From: Haloferax elongans ATCC BAA-1513
GTDB taxonomy: Archaea > Halobacteriota > Halobacteria > Halobacteriales > Haloferacaceae
NCBI RefSeq assembly: GCF_000336755.1
Contig: NZ_AOLK01000015.1
Span: 63,022-127,021 of the forward strand
Direction of reading: 5' to 3'
Length of the DNA stretch: 64,000 nucleotides
How positions within the stretch are numbered: the stretch's first letter is position 1; the number at the start of each line of letters is the position of its first letter. This document shows, piece by piece, positions 18,263 through 26,575 of the stretch. The position numbers and the translations under genes are program-made. Below the pieces are notes generated by a model, which was not told where the DNA came from, ran no database searches, and saw only the letters and a program-made list of their open reading frames with translations.

Positions 18263-18433
18263 CTACCCATCCACCATCGTCGAGGGTGTTGTCGCGGCGG
18301 CGGTCGTCGGTCGGGTTTCCGCGCCGCATGCGGGGCAGATTGCGTATCCGAGATGGTCGTATGGCACCTCTGGCGACGGTTTCTGGAGCCCGCAGTCGTG
18401 GCACGTGAAGTACGACACCCACTCGAAGGACAT
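18263..18433 (-). CDS. Zinc-finger microprotein (56 aa, two CxxC)
   Basis: This 56-residue protein is below usual gene-calling length. Cys11-His-Asp-Cys14 and Cys33-Pro-Ala-Cys36-Gly form the two zinc knuckles of a rubredoxin-like zinc ribbon. The ATG lies 29 bases downstream of ATTAATTAAG, which fits a leaderless transcript. Haloarchaea encode many such zinc-finger microproteins; in H. volcanii one with related CPxCG motifs (HVO_2753) has been shown to fold and affect biofilm and swarming. The function of this one is unknown. The 20-residue C-terminus is Thr/Ala-rich and probably disordered. Confidence 0.75.
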   Translation of the reverse strand: MSFEWVSYFTCHDCGLQKPSPEVPYDHLGYAICPACGAETRPTTAAATTPSTMVDG

Positions 18434-18457
18434 AGTCGAACTGACGACTTTCTCTAT

Positions 18458-18467
18458 CTTAATTAAT
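18458..18467 (-). promoter_or_regulatory. TATA-like box for the zinc-finger microprotein
   Basis: ATTAATTAAG on the minus strand is centred 29 bases before the start at 18433. It lies in the 101-bp gap shared with the divergent MFS gene. Confidence 0.5.
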
Positions 18468-18503
18468 GACTGCTTATGGCCCCGAATTCGAGGAATCGGT
18501 GTG

Positions 18504-18509
18504 ATTATC
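18504..18509 (+). promoter_or_regulatory. TATA-like box for the MFS transporter
   Basis: ATTATC is centred 28 bases before the ATG at 18535. It supports that start over the in-frame GTG at 18526. Confidence 0.4.
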
Positions 18510-18534
18510 GCTTCCCCGGCGAACAGTGACTTCG

Positions 18535-19842
18535 ATGACAGTCGAGAATCCGCGTCGAGCGCTCGGAGTGGTCTTTCTCATCGTGTTCGTCGACCTCCTC
18601 GGGTTCGGTATCCTGATTCCGGTCATTCCGCTGTACGCGCTTTCGTTCGGCGCGACGGAGTTCGTCGGGAGCCTCCTCATCGCCTCCTATTCGGCGATGC
18701 AGTTTCTCGCCGCACCATTTCTGGGCCGACTCTCGGATGCGCGCGGTCGCCGACCCGTGCTTTTGCTGTCTCTCACTGGGAGCGTCCTCGCGTGGACGCT
18801 CTTCGGTATCGCCGGGTCGCTCGCCGTTCTGTTCGCGGCGCGCATGCTCGCCGGGGCGATGGGCGGGAATATCGCCACGGCACAGGCGTACATCGCGGAC
18901 ATCACCAGTGCCGAAGAGCGCGCGAAGGGACTCGGACTTCTCGGCGCGGCCTTCGGGCTCGGATTCGTCTTCGGTCCGGCGTTAGGCGGCTTCTTCGCCA
19001 GTGAACCGGTCGTCGCACTCGCCCGCGACGTGCTCCCCGCCGCCGTGCCGGTCTCGGAGTTCTCGCTTCCGAGCTTTGCGGCGGCGCTCATCACCGGAAC
19101 CAACCTCCTTCTCGCGTACGTCGTCTTGCCAGAGTCGCGGCCGCCAGACGAGCGAACCGACGCGTCCGACTCCCGCGAGTCGCGAGTCGAGCAACTCCTG
19201 TCTGCGCTTCGAACGCCCGGGCTGGGGGCGCTCGTCGCAGCGTTCTTCCTCGTGTCGTTCGCGTTCTCGGCCCTCGAAAGTCAGTTTATCTTCCTCACCA
19301 ACGACCAGTACGCCTACGGTGCGACCGAGAACGCGGTTATCCTGACCTACGTCGGACTCGTGCTCGCGGTCGTTCAGGGCGGACTCGTCGGGCCACTCAC
19401 CGACCGATTCGGCGAGTACAGGCTGGCTGTCGGCGGCACTGCGATTCAGGTCCTCACGCTCGCCGCCGTTCCGTTTTCGCCGGTGCTAGGGCAGTTTGTT
19501 CCGTCAGTTGGCCCACTCGTTTCGGTCGGCCCCACGCTCCCCGCAGGTGTCGTCGCGCTGCTCGTCGTCATGACGCCGCTTTCGTTCGGCAACGCGCTCA
19601 CGAACGTCTCGTTGAACACGCTGGTCTCACGCTCGGCAGACGACGACGAGCAGGGAGGGGCGTTCGGCCTCACACAGAGCGCCGGCAGTCTGGCTCGGAC
19701 CTTCGGCCCCGCCCTCGCTGGCGGCCTCTACACTGGAATCGCGTTCTGGGCACCGTTCGTCGTCGGCGGACTGCTGATGCTTCCGATTCTCGCACTGCTC
19801 GCGCGGGTGGATAACCGAGTGATTGCGGCGACGACTGCGTAA
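18535..19842 (+). CDS. MFS transporter, TetA/drug-proton antiporter type
   Basis: The 435-residue protein has twelve predicted helices. The MFS motif A is clear between helices 2 and 3 (FLGRLSDARGRRPVLLLSL, about 62-80), and the family motif of helix 5 appears as GLLGAAFGLGFVFGPALGG (about 128-146), the antiporter motif C of drug/H+ exporters. A charged central loop (PPDERTDASDSRESR) separates the halves. Closest in style to TetA(G)-like efflux proteins; the substrate cannot be read from sequence. Stands alone, divergent from the microprotein gene. Confidence 0.88.
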   Translation: MTVENPRRALGVVFLIVFVDLLGFGILIPVIPLYALSFGATEFVGSLLIASYSAMQFLAAPFLGRLSDARGRRPVLLLSLTGSVLAWTLFGIAGSLAVLFAARMLAGAMGGNIATAQAYIADITSAEERAKGLGLLGAAFGLGFVFGPALGGFFASEPVVALARDVLPAAVPVSEFSLPSFAAALITGTNLLLAYVVLPESRPPDERTDASDSRESRVEQLLSALRTPGLGALVAAFFLVSFAFSALESQFIFLTNDQYAYGATENAVILTYVGLVLAVVQGGLVGPLTDRFGEYRLAVGGTAIQVLTLAAVPFSPVLGQFVPSVGPLVSVGPTLPAGVVALLVVMTPLSFGNALTNVSLNTLVSRSADDDEQGGAFGLTQSAGSLARTFGPALAGGLYTGIAFWAPFVVGGLLMLPILALLARVDNRVIAATTA

Positions 19843-19866
19843 AAACGGGGGACGAACCGGGGTTTC

Positions 19867-20919
19867 TCAGGCGGGCGTCGCGCCTTCGGGCGCGGACGAA
19901 TCGTCATCGGTGCGGAACTGCGAGACGAGGTCGAGTTCCTCGTCGGCACTTCCGAGTAAGAACAGCGAGTAGTACCGGAAGAACGTCACCACGGGCATCT
20001 GGACGAGGGCGCTGACGGCAATCGCGGTGATGACGAACAGAACCCCAAGCACGCCGAACACGGCGAGTGAGACGGGCGCGAAGAAGCCGAATCCGGCGGC
20101 GTTGAGTGCGAGGAACAGTGCCCCGCCGACGATAGCGAAGGGAATCGCGACGACGAGCAACACGAGCGCGGTGGCGATGCCGATACCGATGCTCGCGAGG
20201 ATACCGAGGACGAATCGGATGAGAACGTACAGGCCGAACTCGGAGAGTTCAGCGCGGAACAGCGGCGCGACTCGACGCCACGAAGAGAGCACGTGCTTGT
20301 CTTCGGCAATCATCGTCGGGACGACGAAGTCGGTCGTCAACTGCTGGATGAGACCGGCGACGAGGAACAGCAGTATCGCGAGGAAGACAAGCGGGATGGC
20401 GAGCAGGAACATGAGGCCAGAGACGGCGATGCCGCCGAGGACGACGGCCAGAATCGGGATGCCGATTACCAGGACGACGGCGAGGAAGATGCCGATTTGG
20501 AAGGCGAACAGTCTGGCACCGAGTCTGAGGCGCTCGCGGAACGGCGTGCGGATGCGAACGTCCTTCGAGACGACGCCGTCGACGAAGACGAACTGCATCA
20601 CTGCGCTGGCGAACATCCACACGAGGAGGAGGACGATAGCGGCAACGACGATTCCGCCGGCGATGAGCATGAGGTTCTCGGGTGTCGCAAATCCGGGGAG
20701 CCCATCTATCGGGAGGTCACTCGGCGGTGCGCCGGTGTCTCCGGGTGCAGTAACGCCAGTGTTTCCGGTGTTAGTGAACGACGTGCCACCGCTCCCGAGG
20801 CTCCCAACGAAGAGGCCGATAATCGCGAGGCGCGCCCATCGACCCGCGTCGAACGGGAGGAGGAGCGACGCCGTGGCGTCACGGGCGTCGTCGAGGGCGT
20901 CGATTGCTTTCCAACTCAT
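19867..20919 (-). CDS. Haloarchaeal polytopic membrane protein of unknown function
   Basis: This 350-residue integral membrane protein has about six to eight helices. It begins MSWKAIDALDDARDATASLL, which forms a conserved amphipathic N-terminus, followed by a first helix and a Gly/Thr/Pro-rich external loop (about 40-75). The rest alternates long hydrophobic stretches with a cytoplasmic loop LTTDFVVPTMIAEDKHVLSS, the pattern of glycerophosphoryl diester-associated or DUF4013-like membrane proteins. No catalytic motif is visible. The tail after the last helix is acidic. Convergent with the MFS gene, 24 bases apart. Confidence 0.75.
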   Translation of the reverse strand: MSWKAIDALDDARDATASLLLPFDAGRWARLAIIGLFVGSLGSGGTSFTNTGNTGVTAPGDTGAPPSDLPIDGLPGFATPENLMLIAGGIVVAAIVLLLVWMFASAVMQFVFVDGVVSKDVRIRTPFRERLRLGARLFAFQIGIFLAVVLVIGIPILAVVLGGIAVSGLMFLLAIPLVFLAILLFLVAGLIQQLTTDFVVPTMIAEDKHVLSSWRRVAPLFRAELSEFGLYVLIRFVLGILASIGIGIATALVLLVVAIPFAIVGGALFLALNAAGFGFFAPVSLAVFGVLGVLFVITAIAVSALVQMPVVTFFRYYSLFLLGSADEELDLVSQFRTDDDSSAPEGATPA

Positions 20920-21046
20920 ATCCTACAGTTCCCCGTCTCACGGCATAAAGCTGTTCGAGAGACGAGATGTTAGCATGGGGGTCGGCCCGACGCCCCGGGT
21001 CAGGGGTTCTGCGGAAGAGGTGCTGTTGGATGTGGACGCAGCGCTG

Positions 21047-22399
21047 TCAGGACTCCAGTGCGGCGAGTACGTCGAGGTAGCCAGCCCCGTAGTACTCCTT
21101 GCCGTACTCGGCTGGCACACTCGCAGTCCGCTTCAGCAGCGATTTGACTTGGTTGGCGTTGAGACCGGGCTTGACGGACTTCACGAGCGCGACAGCGCCA
21201 GCGACCTGCGGGGCCGCCATCGACGTGCCCGCCTTCCAGTCGTACCCGTGGGTCGCCCCCACGTACTCGCCGTTGTCGTCGAATTCCGGCTCCGAGATCG
21301 TGTTGTAGACGAGGTCGAAGAACCACGTGTCGGGGTGGGTCTCCTGCGCGTCGAGCAGTGCGTCACCGCCCGGTGCAGCGATGTCGATGGCGTTCGTCTC
21401 GTAGTTGGTGTAGAACGCCGGGCTCTCGGGACCCTCGGCGTCGTCGCCAGCGTCGAACATGAATCCTTTCGGGCCAGTCGCCGCGATGCTGAACGCCTGT
21501 GCGCCCTCGTTCGGGAGGCTGATGAAGTTCTTGTCGTGCTGGAGGTCGGCCGAGTCGTTGCCTGCCGCGATTGCGAGGACCGTGCCTTCCTTGTTCGCGT
21601 ACGTCAGCGTGCTGTTCAGTACCTTGCCGTAGAAGTCGCCTTCGCCCTGTCTGGGGACCGGATAGGCACCGAGGCTCAGGTTCGCCACGTCGCAGCCGAT
21701 TTCGACGCTGTAGACGATAGCCGCGAGGATGTCGGCGAAGGACGCTCCCCCGACAGGCGAGAAGACGCGACAATCGACGAGTTCCGTCCCGGGTGCGGAC
21801 CCGACGACGCCCTCGTCGTTGGCGTCGTTTGCGGCGATGATGCCCGCACAGTGCGTTCCGTGACTGCCGCCAGCAGGGACACCCGAACCAAAGCCGTCGC
21901 CGGTGAAGTTCCGCGAGAGGTCCTCGTTGACGGCGTGTTCGAGGTCAGGATGGTCAGCGGCGACACCGGAGTCGATGACAGCCACACGCGTTCCCTCGCC
22001 ACGAGTGATGCTGTGCGCGTCGGGAATCGAGAGGTCCTGTTTGTCCCACTGGGCTTGATACCCCGGTTCGTCGGTCGCCTCCGTCGGTGTGGCCTCGTTT
22101 ACCGACGGCTCTTGTAGTGTGACTTCGATGTCCGGTGCATACGACGAGTTGGTGGCAGACACGTCAGATTCGGTCCCCTTGACGACCGCGAACCCCGCGG
22201 CTGTGAGGTCGTAGACGACGTCGATTCCCTGTCGTTCTAACTTTGCTGCGTGTTTCGCCTTGACGACGAATCGGTCGGTTCGTTCGGCGGCGACGACGCT
22301 CGACCCCGCGAAGAGACCACCGAGCAGTGCGCCACTCGTCTTCAAGAAACTCCGTCTGTGTTGGTGCGACATACCACGTCCTGTGGAGTGTTTGAACAT
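21047..22399 (-). CDS. Tat-exported subtilisin-like serine protease (halolysin family)
   Basis: This 450-residue S8 protease is exported folded by the Tat path. The signal has HQHRRSFLKTSGALLGGLF with the Arg pair at 15-16 and an AAER cleavage region. An I9-like propeptide (about 40-110) is followed by the catalytic domain: Asp143 in VAVIDSGV, His180 in GSHGTHCAG, oxyanion Asn281 in AIAAGND and Ser393 in AGTSMAAPQ. It lacks the C-terminal extension found in halolysins such as R4, ending just after the catalytic domain. An ATTAAT box 27 bases before the ATG at 22399 supports that start; the ATG at 22372 would begin at MSHQHRR. It would act outside the cell on peptides or proteins. Confidence 0.9.
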   Translation of the reverse strand: MFKHSTGRGMSHQHRRSFLKTSGALLGGLFAGSSVVAAERTDRFVVKAKHAAKLERQGIDVVYDLTAAGFAVVKGTESDVSATNSSYAPDIEVTLQEPSVNEATPTEATDEPGYQAQWDKQDLSIPDAHSITRGEGTRVAVIDSGVAADHPDLEHAVNEDLSRNFTGDGFGSGVPAGGSHGTHCAGIIAANDANDEGVVGSAPGTELVDCRVFSPVGGASFADILAAIVYSVEIGCDVANLSLGAYPVPRQGEGDFYGKVLNSTLTYANKEGTVLAIAAGNDSADLQHDKNFISLPNEGAQAFSIAATGPKGFMFDAGDDAEGPESPAFYTNYETNAIDIAAPGGDALLDAQETHPDTWFFDLVYNTISEPEFDDNGEYVGATHGYDWKAGTSMAAPQVAGAVALVKSVKPGLNANQVKSLLKRTASVPAEYGKEYYGAGYLDVLAALES

Positions 22400-22422
22400 G
22401 GTTGTTATGGCACACGACACCA

Positions 22423-22428
22423 ATTAAT
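22423..22428 (-). promoter_or_regulatory. TATA-like box for the Tat-exported protease
   Basis: ATTAAT is centred 27 bases before the ATG at 22399 on the minus strand, as in leaderless genes. Confidence 0.45.
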
Positions 22429-22534
22429 CCAAATTCAAAGGACACAATTAGTCGGGGAAGGCAGCCAGTGTCCACGTCTCTCGCGTTCGTGATGGACCGC
22501 CTACGCTTTTCTCCTCGGCCGCGTAGCCACCGAT

Positions 22535-23641
22535 ATGACGCCCTTCGAGCGACGGACCCGCGCCTGTCAGGACCGACTGGCTACAGAAGACGCAGACGCC
22601 GCCGTCTTCTTTCCCAGTAGAAACCTGCTGTACCTCGCCGGGTTCGACGAAGAACCCGCCGAGCGACATCTGTTCTTGTTCGTGCCCCGAAACGGCGACC
22701 CGGTCTTTCTCGTCCCCGACCTCTACGAGACACAGATTCGGACTGAATCGTGGGTCGCAGACGTTCGAACGTGGAGCGACGACGACGACCCAGTCGCGGC
22801 CGTCAGGGCTGTCGCCTCGGACCTCGAACTGGCCGAAGGTCGAATCCTCGTCGACGATACGATGTGGGCGCGCTTCACGCAGGACCTCCGAGCAGTGCTC
22901 CCTGACGCCGAGTTCGGTCTCGCCAGCGACGTCGTCGCCCCGCTTCGAGCGACCAAAGACGAGGCGGAACTCGACGCCTTGCGCCGTGCTGGCCGGGCCG
23001 CGGACGCTGCCGTCGAGCGCGTGCGTGCCATGGGCGAGGCCGTTATCGGAATGACCGAAACCGAACTCGCAGCCGAAATCGAGCGACTGCTGGCCGACGA
23101 AGGCGGCGAGAGGATTCCGTTCGGGCCAATCGTCGGGTCGGGACCGAACGGCGCGATGCCACATCACACCGACAGCGACCGTATCATCGAGTCGGGCGAC
23201 CCAGTCGTCCTCGACTTTGGGACGCGCGTGGACCACTACCCGAGCGACCAGACCAGAACCGTCGTCTTCGCCGGCGACCCGCCAGCCGAGTTCGAGCGCG
23301 TCCACGAAGTCGTCCAAGAAGCGCGAACCGCGGCAGTCGAAGCCGTCGAACCCGGCGTGGCCGCTGGCGACATCGACGCCGCGGCCCGCGAAGTCATCGA
23401 GGATGCGGGCTACGGCGACCGATTTATCCACCGCACCGGCCACGGAGTCGGCCTCGACGTGCACGAAGAACCGTACATCGTCGCCGGGAGCGACCGCGAA
23501 CTCGACGTGGGGAACGTCTTCAGCGTCGAACCCGGTATCTATCTCCCCGACGAGTTCGGCGTCCGTATCGAAGATCTGGTGGTCGTCACCGAGGACGGCG
23601 CAGAACTGTTGAACGACACCGACCGCGGTTGGCGAGTCTGA
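22535..23641 (+). CDS. M24 family metallopeptidase, Xaa-Pro aminopeptidase/dipeptidase type
   Basis: The 368-residue cytosolic enzyme has a creatinase-type N-terminal domain (about 1-140) and a pita-bread catalytic domain. All five metal ligands can be placed: Asp in VVLDFGTRVDHYPSDQTRT (two Asp), His in HRTGHGVGLDVHEE, and the Glu pair in VEPGIYLPDEFGVRIEDLVV. It should remove N-terminal residues next to proline or split Xaa-Pro dipeptides. A GCTTTTCTC box about 27 bases upstream suggests a leaderless message. It is divergent from the secreted protease, so peptide breakdown may be shared, though that is inference. Confidence 0.9.
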   Translation: MTPFERRTRACQDRLATEDADAAVFFPSRNLLYLAGFDEEPAERHLFLFVPRNGDPVFLVPDLYETQIRTESWVADVRTWSDDDDPVAAVRAVASDLELAEGRILVDDTMWARFTQDLRAVLPDAEFGLASDVVAPLRATKDEAELDALRRAGRAADAAVERVRAMGEAVIGMTETELAAEIERLLADEGGERIPFGPIVGSGPNGAMPHHTDSDRIIESGDPVVLDFGTRVDHYPSDQTRTVVFAGDPPAEFERVHEVVQEARTAAVEAVEPGVAAGDIDAAAREVIEDAGYGDRFIHRTGHGVGLDVHEEPYIVAGSDRELDVGNVFSVEPGIYLPDEFGVRIEDLVVVTEDGAELLNDTDRGWRV

Positions 23642-23659
23642 CTCGGGGAGAACCGGCGG

Positions 23660-25354
23660 TTACGCCACCGTCTCATCGTCGGGTCTCGCCCGTTTGAGGC
23701 GTACGGTGACGACTGTCCCCTCGTCGGTGGCGTCGAACTCGATTGTACCGCTGGACTGCCGGACGAGCCAGGTGACAAGCCAGAGGCCGATACCGCTGGC
23801 GTGTGCTAACTGCGTCTCCCCGGATTCGATGGCGTCGAGTTCCTTTTTCGGGATGCCAGGCCCGTCGTCGGCCACTTCGACAGTCACCCACTCGTCGCTC
23901 GCTGTTACCTCCACGTCGATTGTCGGAGACTGACCACCGTGTTCTGCGGCGTTCTCGACGAGGTTGTGAAACAGCGATTCGACGATTGGCGTCGTGAGGA
24001 CAGTCACCTCGTCAGGTCCGGAGAGTGTGACCGTCGTGGCGGGCCAGTCTTGGTCGATTCGGTCGGTGACGGTCCTGAGAACGCCCATCAGTTCTGCCGA
24101 TTGGCGTTCGTTCTGTCGGTCAAGTCCTTTCTCTATCGCCCGGATTTTCTCCGCGATGTCGAGGAGTTCGTCGGTTCGGTGTTTGATACGTGAGGCGGCG
24201 TGCTGACGCATTTCGGCGTTGGTATCGGTGTCTGCGACGAGGTCAGCGAAGCCACCGACCACGTTGAGTCCATTTCTGATGTCGTGTCTGAGGATACGGT
24301 TGAGAACGGAGAGGCGTTCTTCTCGCTGTCGTGCCTCACTGATGTCGTGGAGCGTCACAATCCGCCCTTGCAGTCCGTTTCTCGGGCGAGAAAACGGGGA
24401 CACTCGGACGTCGTAGGTGACGTCTCCCGACGCGTGATAGTACGTCTCGATTTCGGAGTCGGAACTCTCGATGCGAGTCGCGAAGGCCGGCAGGACCGCG
24501 TCCAGTTCCTCACCGATGACGCTTTGGGGTGACACGTCGAGCGCCGTTGCGGCCGCCGGGTTGACGTCGGTGATGATGTTGGCTCTGTCGACGACGAGCA
24601 CGCCGTCGACCATCTCCTCGATGACGTGTTCGCGGGCGACGTCGCGGGCGAGTGGGTGTGCTCTGAACAGCCCGTACCGGAGGTCAGCGATGACGAACAG
24701 CAACACCGAGAGGGTAAAGACGAACGGTGTCGGGTCGAATTTGAACGGGGCGAAACCGAGGTTGAACGCCGCGTTCGGCACTAACACGATGAACAACGCG
24801 ACCCCGATAACCCGGGTTTGATTCCAGAGCGCGCCATGACTCGTGATGGCGTGTCGTCCGATTCGAACCGCACCCCAGAGCAAGAGCACGTAGGTGTACC
24901 CGATAAAGACGTAGAACACCGGCCCCTTTTCGAGCGAGAGCGTTCGAAGTGAGCCGAGTGAGACGACCGCCACGTCAGTCCAGACGAGCGTCGTTTCGGG
25001 CCACAGCAGTGCCCCGAGGAAGTACGCGACCGAGATGATGCCTGCGACGAGCCACCCTAGCAGTGGGAGTGACTGTCTTCCGGTGTACGACGACGCGAAT
25101 AGGAACCAAAGCGGTGGAACCGCGACGATACAGAGGTAGATGAGTTGGTACAGAAAGACCATCGTCGCCGTCGTGGTTGCCGCAAGCTGCGCAGCGTAGA
25201 GCCCACACCACGTCGCGACAACCGCGAGCAGAGCTCCCAGCTCAGTCGCTCCCGGGCGGTCTCGCCGCCGATTCACGAACGCCCTCGCAACACACAGTGC
25301 GGCGAGGGAAACACCCACGAGGAGTACAATGGGTGCTGGTGGCACACCAGCCAT
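23660..25354 (-). CDS. Membrane histidine kinase with 7TM sensor and PAS domain
   Basis: This 564-residue sensor kinase has seven N-terminal helices (about 1-225; the histidine kinase N-terminal 7TM type common in haloarchaea), a PAS domain (about 235-345, VDGVLVVDRANIITDVNPAA), a dimerisation helix with the phospho-acceptor His in LNRILRHDIRNGLNVV, and a HATPase domain with N box HNLVENAAEHG, G1 DDGPGIP and G2 ASGIGLWL. No response regulator lies next to it, which is usual in haloarchaea where kinases are often orphans. The signal is not known. It converges on the M24 peptidase. Confidence 0.9.
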   Translation of the reverse strand: MAGVPPAPIVLLVGVSLAALCVARAFVNRRRDRPGATELGALLAVVATWCGLYAAQLAATTTATMVFLYQLIYLCIVAVPPLWFLFASSYTGRQSLPLLGWLVAGIISVAYFLGALLWPETTLVWTDVAVVSLGSLRTLSLEKGPVFYVFIGYTYVLLLWGAVRIGRHAITSHGALWNQTRVIGVALFIVLVPNAAFNLGFAPFKFDPTPFVFTLSVLLFVIADLRYGLFRAHPLARDVAREHVIEEMVDGVLVVDRANIITDVNPAAATALDVSPQSVIGEELDAVLPAFATRIESSDSEIETYYHASGDVTYDVRVSPFSRPRNGLQGRIVTLHDISEARQREERLSVLNRILRHDIRNGLNVVGGFADLVADTDTNAEMRQHAASRIKHRTDELLDIAEKIRAIEKGLDRQNERQSAELMGVLRTVTDRIDQDWPATTVTLSGPDEVTVLTTPIVESLFHNLVENAAEHGGQSPTIDVEVTASDEWVTVEVADDGPGIPKKELDAIESGETQLAHASGIGLWLVTWLVRQSSGTIEFDATDEGTVVTVRLKRARPDDETVA

Positions 25355-25450
25355 TGACGAGTCGTTAGTCTATAATGACATGACTGCTTCGGTGATTCTC
25401 AATCTGTTGACTACTTGTGTAGAAAAGAATCGAAAAGAGAGGGTGAAAAG

Positions 25451-26548
25451 TTACTCGTCGTCGCCGTCGGGTTCGTTCGATGGCTCGATACCACCGATGA
25501 TGGCGTCGACGTCGGCGTGTTCGAACAGCAGGTCACGCATCCGCTGGACGGTGCGCTCGTCGCGTGTGCGGCCCGTGCTGACGATGTCTTCGGCGCGGTC
25601 AGTCACAGAGAGCGTGTCGCCGGTGACGAGGAGGACGGGGACGCCCTTCTCTTCGGCCTTGCCGATGACGGCTCCGACAGGTCGGTGGCCACCGGTGAGG
25701 ATGATACATTTGACACCGGGGGCTTCGAGCGCGGCGCGCTGGATGTTGGCGCGGTCGCCGCCGGTGATGACCGCGGCGTCCTTGGTACGGCGGAAGTATC
25801 GCAGGGCAGCGTCGCCGCCCATGGCACCCACGAGGAAGCGCTCGACGAAGGCGTCGGTCGGCGCGTCGGTCGCGAGGTCGGCACCGAGTTCGTCGGCGAG
25901 TTCCTGGACCGTAACACCCGCGAGGTCTTTCTCGGCAGGCACGACACCGAGAACGGGGACGTTGCGCGCTTCGAGGAACGGCGCAACTTCGGTCTCCAGT
26001 TCGTCGTAGACGGAGTCGTTGACGCGGTTGAAGACGATGCCAGCGAGTCGGTCCGAGCCGATGTCTTCGACGGCCGCGACGAGGTCGTCGAGGTCGCTCG
26101 GGTGGCTGTAGTCGGCGACGAGAACGACTTCGGCGTCGAGCAGCGAGGCAACGTCGGCGTCGGTGAGGTCGACGATGCCGCCGGTGCGGTACGACCCGCC
26201 GCCCTCGACGAGCATGAGGTCCTTGTCGGCCGAGAGGTCGTCGAAGTGGTGCGAGATGACCTCAGAGAGTTCTTCGTTGTTCTCCTTGCCGCGGATGGCA
26301 CCTTGGATAAACGTCGGCGAGTAGACGACGGGTTCGAGTTGGTGCATCTCGGCGTCGATGTCGAGGAGTTCACGCGCCAGCATCGGGTCTTCGTCGAGCG
26401 TCTTGCCGGTGCTGGACTGCAGGCGCGTCCCCTTGGGCTTCATGTAGCCCACGTCGAGACCGCGTTCCTTCGCGAGCAGGCCGAGTGCGAGCGTGATGGC
26501 CGTCTTGCCGGTGCTTTCTCCGGTCGAAGTGACGAGTACCGTGTTCAT
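25451..26548 (-). CDS. Phosphotransacetylase-like regulatory protein: BioD-type P-loop plus DRTGG domain
   Basis: The 365-residue protein begins with a P-loop ATPase of the dethiobiotin/cobyrinate synthase type: VLVTSTGESTGKTAITLALG (about 4-23) and LMLVEGGGSYRTGG near 115. Residues about 205-320 form a DRTGG domain, as found between the P-loop and acyltransferase parts of some bacterial Pta proteins. The catalytic phosphotransacetylase domain is absent, so it cannot make acetyl phosphate. It lies 27 bases downstream of ADP-forming acetyl-CoA synthetase on the same strand; regulation of acetate metabolism or partner binding is a reasonable inference. The acidic C-terminus ends DGDDE. Confidence 0.85.
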   Translation of the reverse strand: MNTVLVTSTGESTGKTAITLALGLLAKERGLDVGYMKPKGTRLQSSTGKTLDEDPMLARELLDIDAEMHQLEPVVYSPTFIQGAIRGKENNEELSEVISHHFDDLSADKDLMLVEGGGSYRTGGIVDLTDADVASLLDAEVVLVADYSHPSDLDDLVAAVEDIGSDRLAGIVFNRVNDSVYDELETEVAPFLEARNVPVLGVVPAEKDLAGVTVQELADELGADLATDAPTDAFVERFLVGAMGGDAALRYFRRTKDAAVITGGDRANIQRAALEAPGVKCIILTGGHRPVGAVIGKAEEKGVPVLLVTGDTLSVTDRAEDIVSTGRTRDERTVQRMRDLLFEHADVDAIIGGIEPSNEPDGDDE

Positions 26549-26575
26549 TGTTGACTGATTAGGTTGGTGAGGTGT

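Noticed and set aside
18237-18422. 61-codon minus-strand frame over the zinc-finger microprotein
   Set aside because: Arg/Pro-rich shadow; the frame with CHDCG and CPACG and a promoter box is the real one.
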